A DNA stretch of 5,214 nt, from positions 1-5,214 of the forward strand of contig JAOZLI010000190.1 in the NCBI GenBank assembly GCA_029934915.1. The letters run 5' to 3'. The DNA comes from Desulfocapsa sp. (lineage in GTDB: Bacteria; Desulfobacterota; Desulfobulbia; Desulfobulbales; Desulfocapsaceae). The translations under genes and the position numbers were made by a program. The notes below the pieces were generated by a model that searched no databases, had not been told where the DNA came from, and worked only from the letters and a program-made list of their open reading frames with translations. Positions 1 through 5,214 of the stretch are shown one piece after another (position 1 is the first letter of the stretch; each line of letters starts with the position of its first letter).

Positions 1-500
1 CCGCAATCACTGGTCCCGCCCTGTATTTTATCCAGGGCGTGAGCCAATGATGGCAATAATACCGCAATATTTTCCCGTGCCGCCTTTTCACTTCCCGGCA
101 AATTGATAATCAGACTATTCCCACGAATTCCAGCCTTCCCCCTTGAAAGAACTGCATTGGGCGTTTTCTTAAGACTCTCAGCACGCATGGCCTCAGCCAT
201 GCCTGGAATCTCTTTTTCGATAACAGAGACCATGGCTTCAGGAGTAACATCCGTTGGTGCTACTCCTGTGCCACCCGTGGTGATGATGAGATCGATCTTC
301 TTCTCGTCTACCCAGGCAATAAGTTTTTCTTGAATATTAGCCACTAAATCCGGGATAATTTCATATGCCTCTTCTCTGTACCCCTGTTCTCTCAGGAGGG
401 AAACAAGATAAGGGCCACTGGTATCTTCACGCTCTCCCCTTGATCCTTTGTCACTCAAGGTAAGCACACCAAACGAAAATCTACTGCAATCGATGCTCAT
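1..500 (-). CDS. mog: MogA/MoaB-family molybdopterin adenylyltransferase (C-terminus cut by window edge)
   Basis: Reading leftward from the ATG at 500 gives 166 complete codons with no stop before the window edge. The protein is a single-domain MoCF-fold enzyme of molybdenum cofactor synthesis, a cytosolic family that adenylylates molybdopterin with Mg-ATP before molybdate insertion. Visible signatures are TLSDKGSRGEREDTSGP (residues 14-30), the nucleotide/pterin-binding TTGGTGVAPTDVTPEAM (74-90), PGMAEAMR (99-106), GIRGNSLIINLPGS (124-137) and a typical helical end HALDKIQ. Asp51 and Asp84 align by eye with the two aspartates needed for activity in E. coli MogA (D49, D82), so catalysis looks intact. 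The family is usually about 160-195 residues, so little is missing. The start is supported by AAAAGG at 507-512, six bases upstream. MogA versus MoaB cannot be separated by eye; in many bacteria the MoaB-type protein performs this reaction. It lies 12 bases behind the EF-G-like gene, in the same operon. Confidence 0.9.
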   Translation of the reverse strand, partial: MSIDCSRFSFGVLTLSDKGSRGEREDTSGPYLVSLLREQGYREEAYEIIPDLVANIQEKLIAWVDEKKIDLIITTGGTGVAPTDVTPEAMVSVIEKEIPGMAEAMRAESLKKTPNAVLSRGKAGIRGNSLIINLPGSEKAARENIAVLLPSLAHALDKIQGGTSDC

Positions 501-506
501 TAAAAA

Positions 507-512
507 CCTTTT
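507..512 (-). promoter_or_regulatory. Ribosome-binding site of the mog gene, abutting the EF-G-like stop
   Basis: On the minus strand AAAAGG immediately follows the TAG stop (513-515) of the EF-G-like gene and sits six bases before the mog ATG at 500. Terminating ribosomes would cover it, so translational coupling of the two genes is likely. This is inferred from spacing only. Confidence 0.6.
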
Positions 513-2564
513 CTATTCTGCCTTATTGGCAGCAACAATTTTTTCAGCCAGTTGAGCCGGCACTTCTTCGTAATGGGAAAATGCGATGGTGAATTTTCCA
601 AGGCCTCCTGTCATAGCCGTTAAATCAGCGGCATATAACAATACTTCTGCTTGTGGAACCTGGGCATTAATCACTTCCCGCCCCTGTTCTGAATCCATTC
701 CCATTACTTTTCCACGCCTGGAATTCAAATCGCCCATCACGTCGCCGACGTGATCTTTCCCGACTTTAATGGTCATGTCAAGATAGGGTTCAAGCAGCAC
801 AAGGCCAGCTTCCTGAGCACCTTTTTTAAAGGCCTGTGAACCAGCAACCTTAAAGGCCATCTCAGAAGAATCGACGGCATGAAAAGAGCCATCGACAAGA
901 CTAATTTTAATATCCACTACAGGATATCCTGCCATAACGCCCTTTTCCATGGCCTCAATAATTCCTTTTTCTACGGCCGGACGATACTGCTGGGGAATAA
1001 CACCACCAACAATTTTATCTTCAAACTCAAAGCCTTTTCCATGGGTGGGACTGATTTCGATGGTACAATCACCAAACTGTCCACGTCCACCACTCTGTTT
1101 CTTATGTTTACCTTGAACCTTGGCCTTTCCTTTAATGGTCTCTTTGTAAGGAATTTTAGGAATGGAAAGCACCATCTCTGCACCAAACTTCCGTTTAATT
1201 CTAGCACCAACTACCTCAAGATGAACCTGCCCTACACCAGAAATTAATATTTCCCCGGTCTGCTCTTCTCTTGTTAAGCGAAGTGTTAGATCCTCGTCCA
1301 GCATTCTGGTAATGGAAGCAAAAAGTTTTTCTTCATCTCCCTGACCAGCGCTTACGGCATAGGAAATGACGGGCTCCATAAGCTCAAGATCGTCATAAAC
1401 AATGGGAGCAGATGCATCACAAAGGGTATCACCGGTAGTGGTTTCTTTAAGCTTCGCTACAGCCACTATCATACCAGGAACTGCGGCATCTATTGGTCTT
1501 TGTTCTTTTCCTTCAGGGAGAAACAACTGTCCGAATCGTTCGTTACTTTCTTTACTTGCATTATAGAACGTATCTCCAGACAGGGTTCCTGAATAGATTC
1601 TAAATATAGTCAGTCTTCCGGCATAGGGATCAGCCATGGTTTTAAAAACCTGAGCTGAGAACTTCTCGTCTGCGTCAGGGTTGCGTTCAACAGGTTCCCC
1701 CGAGGCATCTACACCCATGGCCGCAGGTCTGTCAGCAGGAGACGGCAGGATATCATTAATGGCATCGAGCAAGGATGCAGTTCCATAATTTAAGGTAGCT
1801 GCCCCCACATAAATAGGGACAAGTGCGCCACCGGCAACTGCATTTTTCAATCCTGATTTTGTATCTTCAAGTGAAAGCTCCCCGTCTTCTAGGAATTTTT
1901 CAATAAGATCATCGTCTGTTTCGGCCACATTCTCCATAAGACTTTCGCGATAGAGTTCCACTTCATCCGCTAACTCTTCAGGCACTTCGGTTTCGGTGAC
2001 ACCACCCTTATCGTCAAATAAATATCCTTTACCTGTTATGACATCCACATAGCCACGAAAATTTTCTTCTTCTCCAATCGGAATCTGCAACACAACAGGA
2101 GTGATGGGTAATGACTCGGTAATCTGATCAAGAGTTCGTGCAAAATCGGCTCGTTCACGATCAAGCTTATTGATTACAAGAAGCGAGGGGAGTGATTTAT
2201 CAGCTATAAAATCAGCGAATTTTATGGTCTGGCCTTTTACGCCAAGAACGGCCCCTACAATAAAAACAGCACCGTCAACCATCTGGGTGGCGACAAATGT
2301 TTCATTAATAAAGTTATCATCACCTGGAGTGTCCATAAGAAAAACATCATGCTTTTTCCAGCTGTAATTATGAAAGGAGGTGTTAATGGAGACCTTACGC
2401 TGAATTTCTTCCTCTTCAAAATCAAGGGCGGCTGTTCCATCATCAACCTTACCTAATCGCTTGACCTTTCCCGCAGTAAACAACATAGCTTCTGCGAGTG
2501 AAGTTTTTCCACAACTGCCGTGTCCAATGATTGCCATGTTTCTTATCTTACTGATATCCTGCAT
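513..2564 (-). CDS. EF-G-like translational GTPase (second EF-G / FusA2 type)
   Basis: A 683-residue protein with the full five-domain EF-G layout (E. coli EF-G is about 704). Domain G has P-loop GHGSCGKTS (14-22), switch II DTPGDDNF (78-85), NKLD (132-135) and GAAT (254-257). Domain II begins near FSAQVFKTMADPYAGRL (302-318); domain III contains ISGVGQVHLEV (441-451); domain IV contains GKHKKQSGGRGQFGDC (485-500) and the tip loop VDGSFHAVDSSEMAFK (557-572); domain V contains LLEPYLDMTI (590-599) and GDLNSRRGKVMGM (611-623). It differs from canonical EF-G: the P-loop is not AHIDAGKTT, the switch I RGITI is RKVSI (56-60), and the catalytic His of DTPGHVDF is Asp82. These mark the EF-G-like/EF-G-2 subfamily, known from memory to coexist with a canonical fusA. 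It probably acts at the ribosome, but its precise role (translocation, recycling or a stress role) is unknown. The start is fixed by a strong Shine-Dalgarno sequence. It is first gene of an operon with mog. Confidence 0.92.
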   Translation of the reverse strand: MQDISKIRNMAIIGHGSCGKTSLAEAMLFTAGKVKRLGKVDDGTAALDFEEEEIQRKVSINTSFHNYSWKKHDVFLMDTPGDDNFINETFVATQMVDGAVFIVGAVLGVKGQTIKFADFIADKSLPSLLVINKLDRERADFARTLDQITESLPITPVVLQIPIGEEENFRGYVDVITGKGYLFDDKGGVTETEVPEELADEVELYRESLMENVAETDDDLIEKFLEDGELSLEDTKSGLKNAVAGGALVPIYVGAATLNYGTASLLDAINDILPSPADRPAAMGVDASGEPVERNPDADEKFSAQVFKTMADPYAGRLTIFRIYSGTLSGDTFYNASKESNERFGQLFLPEGKEQRPIDAAVPGMIVAVAKLKETTTGDTLCDASAPIVYDDLELMEPVISYAVSAGQGDEEKLFASITRMLDEDLTLRLTREEQTGEILISGVGQVHLEVVGARIKRKFGAEMVLSIPKIPYKETIKGKAKVQGKHKKQSGGRGQFGDCTIEISPTHGKGFEFEDKIVGGVIPQQYRPAVEKGIIEAMEKGVMAGYPVVDIKISLVDGSFHAVDSSEMAFKVAGSQAFKKGAQEAGLVLLEPYLDMTIKVGKDHVGDVMGDLNSRRGKVMGMDSEQGREVINAQVPQAEVLLYAADLTAMTGGLGKFTIAFSHYEEVPAQLAEKIVAANKAE

Positions 2565-2569
2565 GCATC

Positions 2570-2576
2570 CCTCCTT
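2570..2576 (-). promoter_or_regulatory. Strong ribosome-binding site of the EF-G-like gene
   Basis: On the minus strand AAGGAGG lies five bases upstream of the ATG at 2564. It is a near-perfect anti-16S match and chooses this start over the out-of-frame ATG at 2568. It also suggests high translation, in contrast to the Shine-Dalgarno-less murJ start on the other side of the divergent region. Confidence 0.85.
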
Positions 2577-2747
2577 GAAAAAACGGTTGTACTATCTTCC
2601 TAGCCTGTAATTTGCTCTATTTTCTAATACTCCATCCCTGATTCAAAAATGAAATTTTCGGTTGCCCTATTTCATTAATTGTCAGCCTCGCGAAAAATAA
2701 CGAAAAACAAAAAAACAAGTTGTTAATTAAATGCTTACACTATGTGG

Positions 2748-2942
2748 CTAATTTCCAAATAATCTTCTATTCATATATTCAAGATATTGGATGAAAGTCA
2801 AGTATGTTCGATAATTTCTACACCATTTACGATTTTTTACAGAAAGAATTTCCTGAACAGGAGTTTCAGTGGCAATGTAGTCTAAAAACATGTAAAGTGT
2901 TTCATTTTGGTTATTCTCCCATCTGTTTCTTCTACCGCACAA
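2748..2942 (-). CDS. Possible 64-residue hypothetical protein in the divergent region
   Basis: A minus-strand frame starts at TTG 2942, preceded four bases upstream by AAGGA (2947-2951), and ends in TAG at 2748. The protein is basic and aromatic: ETLYMFLDYIATETPVQEIL is followed by a stretch rich in Arg, Tyr and Trp (NRKWCRNYRTY). No domain is recognised. The Shine-Dalgarno spacing favours it, but the start is TTG, and the ORF is antisense to the 49-codon frame upstream of murJ; at most one of the two is likely to be coding. It could be a remnant of a longer gene. Confidence is low. Confidence 0.22.
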   Translation of the reverse strand: MCGRRNRWENNQNETLYMFLDYIATETPVQEILSVKNRKWCRNYRTYLTFIQYLEYMNRRLFGN

Positions 2943-2953
2943 GTCATCCTTGA
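2804..2953 (+). CDS. Possible 49-residue leader ORF overlapping the murJ start
   Basis: An ATG at 2804 opens 49 codons ending in TGA at 2951-2953. The protein begins MFDNFYTIYDFLQKEFPEQ and ends in SPICFFYRTSHP; it is rich in Phe, Tyr and Cys (three cysteines: 25, 30 and 40), with no clear signal peptide or domain. I do not recognise it. Its stop shares TTGA with the TTG start of murJ, the typical arrangement of translationally coupled genes, and murJ has no Shine-Dalgarno sequence of its own. Against it, the ORF itself has only a weak ribosome-binding site (GGA at 2789-2791, 12 bases away), it is short, and an antisense frame of similar length overlaps it. An in-frame stop at 2792 rules out a longer form. 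It is either a real small upstream gene or leader peptide, or chance. Confidence 0.35.
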   Translation: MFDNFYTIYDFLQKEFPEQEFQWQCSLKTCKVFHFGYSPICFFYRTSHP

Positions 2954-4542
2954 AAAAAAAAACAAATCAGAGTGGAAAAATTGCAAAATCAGCGTCCACC
3001 GTCTCCGCTGCTGTCATGTGCAGCAGAGTGCTCGGACTTGTGCGCGAACAGATCTTTGCCGGACTGTTTGGGGCTGGCCTTGCCTATGATGCCTTTGTCG
3101 TAGCATTTCGCATTCCAAATCTTCTTCGCGATCTCTTTGCAGAAGGTGCACTGTCGGCTGCCTTTATTACGGTTTTCACCGATTACGACACCAATAAAAG
3201 CAAAAAGGAAACCTGGCAGCTTGCCTCCAATGTCCTTGTGTTTTTTGCTATACTTCTTTCCTGCCTTACACTTCTTGGGATTTATTTTGCTGATCCTCTT
3301 GTAAACCTGCTGGCTTCCGATTTCGCTGAGATTCAAGGCAAAAAGGAACTTACCACTCTGCTGACCAAAATCATGCTCCCTTTTCTGGTTTTTATTTCCC
3401 TTTCCGCTGTGGTTATGGGAATCTTAAATTCAAAAGGAAAATTCTTTGTTCCTGCCATGGCCTCAGCATTTTTCAATATGGGCTCCATTGTCGGTGGGGT
3501 AAGCTGTGCACTGGTGTTACCCAAATTTGGATATCCTGCCATTGTGGGCATGGCCATGGGAACACTGCTTGGCGGAATGTTGCAGCTTTTGATACAGGTT
3601 CCAACGCTTCGGAAATGCGGTTTCCAATTTACTCCTCATTTACGTCTTAAAGATCCCGGTCTTAAACGTATTATTACATTGATGATTCCAGCTGTAATTG
3701 GTTTGTCTCCTACACAAATAAATATTTTTATTAACACCAATTTTGCCTCATCCTGTGCTGAAGGATCCGTTTCCTGGCTTAATTATGCCTTTCGCCTGGT
3801 ACAACTACCAATTGGTGTTTTTGGTGTCGCACTCTCCATCGCTGCCATGCCGGTTTTGGCTAAACATGCTGCAACAAAGGACATTGACGGCATGAAAGAT
3901 ACCATGGTCTCATCACTCACCATGGTTTTCAGTCTCACCATTCCTGCAACAATTGGCCTGATGCTCCTGGCTGAACCCATTATTCACACCATTTTTGAAC
4001 GAGGTGCCTTTACCTCTTTTGATACCACTGCCACAGCAAACACGCTCATGCTCTATTCCATAGGTCTGTTCGCCTATTCAGCCAACAAAATACTGGTTCC
4101 TGTTTTTTACGCTTTAGAAGATACTAAATATCCGCTCTATGGAGCGTTTCTAGCTGTTGGCACTAATATCCTTCTTATTAATCTTACCATCGACTCCCTG
4201 CAACACCTCGCCATCGCTCTTTCTACTTCCTGCTCCATGATGCTCAATTTCCTTTTCCTGAGTAGCGTGCTCTATATCAAGACAAATGGATATCCTGTGA
4301 AGCTGTTGTTGCAAAGTGTTACGAAGATCTGTATGGCAGGACTTGTTATGGCCGGCTTTCTTTTCTGGGGCAGAGATATTTGCCACACATGGTTATTAGA
4401 AGGAAATTTATTACAATCCTGTCTAAGCCTTTTGATTATTATTGGAATTGCAGCAGGTTTATATGGATTTGCCCTTCAACTCCTGAAACTACCCGAATTC
4501 ACCACTGTTACCGCTAAAATTTATGCAAGATTCAAACGATAA
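2950..4542 (+). CDS. murJ: MurJ (MviN) lipid II flippase
   Basis: A 530-residue inner-membrane protein of the MOP/MVF family (E. coli MurJ is 511) with about 14 hydrophobic segments. It flips undecaprenyl-linked peptidoglycan precursor (lipid II) to the periplasmic face. The N-terminal signature SRVLGLVREQIFAGLFGAG (25-43) continues into DAFVVAFRIPNLLRDLFAEGA (47-67). Residues aligning by eye with essential E. coli charges are present: Arg26 (R18), Arg32 (R24), Asp47 (D39), Arg60 (R52) and Arg282 (R270). Further family motifs are PTQINIFINT (254-263), FRLVQLPIGVFGVAL (281-295), FERGAF (349-354) and FYALEDTKYP (386-395). The start is unusual: TTG at 2950 is the only usable standard start before the signature, since the next in-frame Met (residue 23) is inside the first helix. 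No Shine-Dalgarno sequence precedes it. It overlaps the stop of a small upstream frame, and ten A bases follow the start codon. Function is confident; the exact start is less so. Confidence 0.95.
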   Translation: MKKKTNQSGKIAKSASTVSAAVMCSRVLGLVREQIFAGLFGAGLAYDAFVVAFRIPNLLRDLFAEGALSAAFITVFTDYDTNKSKKETWQLASNVLVFFAILLSCLTLLGIYFADPLVNLLASDFAEIQGKKELTTLLTKIMLPFLVFISLSAVVMGILNSKGKFFVPAMASAFFNMGSIVGGVSCALVLPKFGYPAIVGMAMGTLLGGMLQLLIQVPTLRKCGFQFTPHLRLKDPGLKRIITLMIPAVIGLSPTQINIFINTNFASSCAEGSVSWLNYAFRLVQLPIGVFGVALSIAAMPVLAKHAATKDIDGMKDTMVSSLTMVFSLTIPATIGLMLLAEPIIHTIFERGAFTSFDTTATANTLMLYSIGLFAYSANKILVPVFYALEDTKYPLYGAFLAVGTNILLINLTIDSLQHLAIALSTSCSMMLNFLFLSSVLYIKTNGYPVKLLLQSVTKICMAGLVMAGFLFWGRDICHTWLLEGNLLQSCLSLLIIIGIAAGLYGFALQLLKLPEFTTVTAKIYARFKR

Positions 4543-4740
4543 ACGTTTTTTCTGGTTTCATAGCTCTTGAAATTTACACTTGCGTTCTTACTCTAATGGA
4601 GTAAAACGCTCAATTTTCGTAAAAAGAGATCCTCAGAACTGTTAAGGTAATTAAACCTTCGACTTTCAACATTTCTTATTCGACATTCGATACTCTCTTT
4701 TTCTTACAAATATCCCTCTCAATACGACTTGGAATACAAT
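4543..4740. other. Intergenic region / leader of the DEAD-box helicase gene
   Basis: These 198 bases carry no convincing ORF. They contain a bulged hairpin at 4582-4609, a smaller one at 4641-4663 and a pyrimidine-rich stretch (about 4655-4720) before the helicase start. A possible promoter is TTGAAA (4567-4572) with TCTAAT (4592-4597), but the 19-base spacer is long and the -10 would sit inside the first hairpin. Long structured leaders are known for cold-inducible DEAD-box genes such as E. coli deaD; whether that applies here is inference. Confidence 0.45.
4582..4619 (+). terminator. Hairpin after murJ, possible weak intrinsic terminator
   Basis: GCGTTCTTACTC (4582-4593) pairs with GAGTAAAACGC (4599-4609) around the loop TAATG, giving 11 base pairs with a single bulged C. 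It starts 39 bases past the murJ stop and is followed by TCAATTTTCG. The downstream T-run is short and interrupted, so termination may be inefficient. The stem is clear in sequence; its role is inferred. Confidence 0.45.
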
Positions 4741-5214
4741 ATGGACGCATTTAAAGAATTAGGCATCAATGACGATATCCTCAAAGGACTCTCCTCACTT
4801 GGTTTTACAGAACCAACTCCGGTTCAGGAAAAGGTCATCCCTGTAATGCTTGAAAAACGAGCAGACCTTGTCTGCCTAGCGCAAACAGGAACAGGAAAAA
4901 CAGCCGCATTTGGTATCCCTCTTCTTCAACTGATAGACCCAAAGCAAAAACAAACTCAGGGTCTTGTTCTCTGTCCGACCAGAGAGCTCTGCATGCAAGT
5001 AGCAAGAGATCTTGAATCCTATGCAAAATATATCAAAGGCCTGAAGGTCCTGTCTGTCTACGGTGGGGCAAGAATTGATCAACAGATGAATTCCCTGCGA
5101 AAAGGCGTGCAGATCGTAGTGGCCACTCCAGGGCGTCTGAAAGATCTTTTGCGCCGGCGAGCCGCAGACCTTTCCCGTATCAGTTTTGTGGTTTTTGATG
5201 AAGCAGATGAAATG
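4741..5214 (+). CDS. DEAD-box ATP-dependent RNA helicase (N-terminal part; runs off the window)
   Basis: The first 158 codons are visible, open to the right edge. The RecA-like domain 1 motifs appear in order: an isolated Phe4 and Q motif ending in EPTPVQ (Gln29), motif I AQTGTGKT (47-54), motif Ia PTREL (79-83), the GG pair (108-109), motif Ib TPGR (129-132) and motif II DEAD (153-156). All key ATP-binding and hydrolysis residues are intact. The protein unwinds or remodels RNA in ribosome assembly, mRNA decay or cold adaptation. LVLCPTREL, SVYGGARIDQQ and the DEADEM ending resemble the DeaD/CsdA and RhlE groups, but the C-terminal half that would decide the subfamily is missing, so no symbol is given. 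The ATG at 4741 suits the Q-motif spacing; the ribosome-binding site is weak (GGA at 4731-4733, seven bases away). The gene is 198 bases from murJ and probably has its own promoter. Confidence 0.93.
   Translation, partial: MDAFKELGINDDILKGLSSLGFTEPTPVQEKVIPVMLEKRADLVCLAQTGTGKTAAFGIPLLQLIDPKQKQTQGLVLCPTRELCMQVARDLESYAKYIKGLKVLSVYGGARIDQQMNSLRKGVQIVVATPGRLKDLLRRRAADLSRISFVVFDEADEM

Larger units (their letters stand above)
2565..2949. other. AT-rich divergent intergenic region between the EF-G-like operon and murJ
   Basis: These 385 bases separate the two divergent units and should contain both promoters. The stretch near 2690-2735 is very A-rich on the plus strand, with CGAAAAA twice, an AACAAGTTGTT inverted repeat and the palindrome TTAATTAA. 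On the minus strand CTGACA (2680-2685) resembles a -35 element, but no good -10 lies at the usual spacing. On the plus strand neither TACACT nor TATGTG near 2736-2745 has a well-spaced -35. I therefore cannot place either promoter. The right half (about 2748-2953) is open in two competing small frames listed separately. No terminator or riboswitch is recognisable. Confidence 0.6.

Noticed and set aside
103..333. 76-codon plus-strand frame at the left end
   Set aside because: It is antisense to the conserved core of the mog gene, including the GGTG motif region; a shadow frame.
879..1247. 122-codon plus-strand frame inside the EF-G-like gene
   Set aside because: It lies wholly antisense to conserved domains III-IV of the EF-G-like protein, has no family resemblance, and is explained as a shadow frame.
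2680..2685. CTGACA on the minus strand as a -35 box for the EF-G-like operon
   Set aside because: No acceptable -10 hexamer lies 16-18 bases downstream, so no promoter is called.
2690..2722. A-rich stretch with repeated CGAAAAA as a possible repeat array
   Set aside because: Only two irregular copies in a low-complexity run; no periodic unit, so neither a tandem repeat nor a CRISPR.
2869..2880. Minimal ORF GTG GCA ATG TAG five bases after AGGAG
   Set aside because: A three-codon frame with a good ribosome-binding site could stall ribosomes, but it is too short to separate from chance and lies inside a longer open frame.
2989..3336. 115-codon minus-strand frame within murJ
   Set aside because: It is antisense to the highly conserved N-terminal murJ signature, with no independent support.
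4835..5082. Two minus-strand frames opposite the DEAD-box gene
   Set aside because: Both are antisense to helicase motifs I and Ia and look like shadows of the real gene.

Overview
This looks like an ordinary housekeeping stretch of a Gram-negative chromosome. Protein character points to a Desulfobacterota (deltaproteobacterial, Desulfobulbaceae-like) host: an EF-G-like second elongation factor, a single-domain MogA/MoaB enzyme, MurJ, and a DeaD-like helicase, at moderate to low GC. That assignment is from remembered family resemblance, not a database search, so treat it as tentative.

Layout. Positions 1-500 (minus strand) hold a MogA/MoaB-family molybdopterin adenylyltransferase gene, cut by the left window edge only near its C-terminus. 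Directly upstream of it, on the same strand, is an EF-G-like translational GTPase (513-2564). Only 12 bases separate the two genes, and the mog ribosome-binding site starts right after the EF-G-like stop codon, so they form a probable two-gene operon. From 2565 to about 2949 lies an AT-rich divergent region. To the right, on the plus strand, are murJ (lipid II flippase, 2950-4542), a 198-base non-coding gap with two small hairpins (4543-4740), and the N-terminal 158 codons of a DEAD-box RNA helicase running off the right edge.

How the genes fit together. The left operon pairs a ribosome-associated GTPase paralogue with a molybdenum-cofactor enzyme; the functional link is unclear. The right side has cell-wall precursor export (MurJ) followed by RNA remodelling (DEAD-box), probably separate transcription units given the gap and the hairpin.

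The most interesting spot is the start of murJ. It has only a TTG start and no Shine-Dalgarno sequence. That start overlaps by four bases (TTGA) the stop codon of an unannotated 49-codon open frame (2804-2953), and a run of ten A bases follows at once. I found no mobile element, CRISPR array, tRNA/rRNA, toxin-antitoxin pair or defence system, and no convincing evidence of a novel multi-gene system here.
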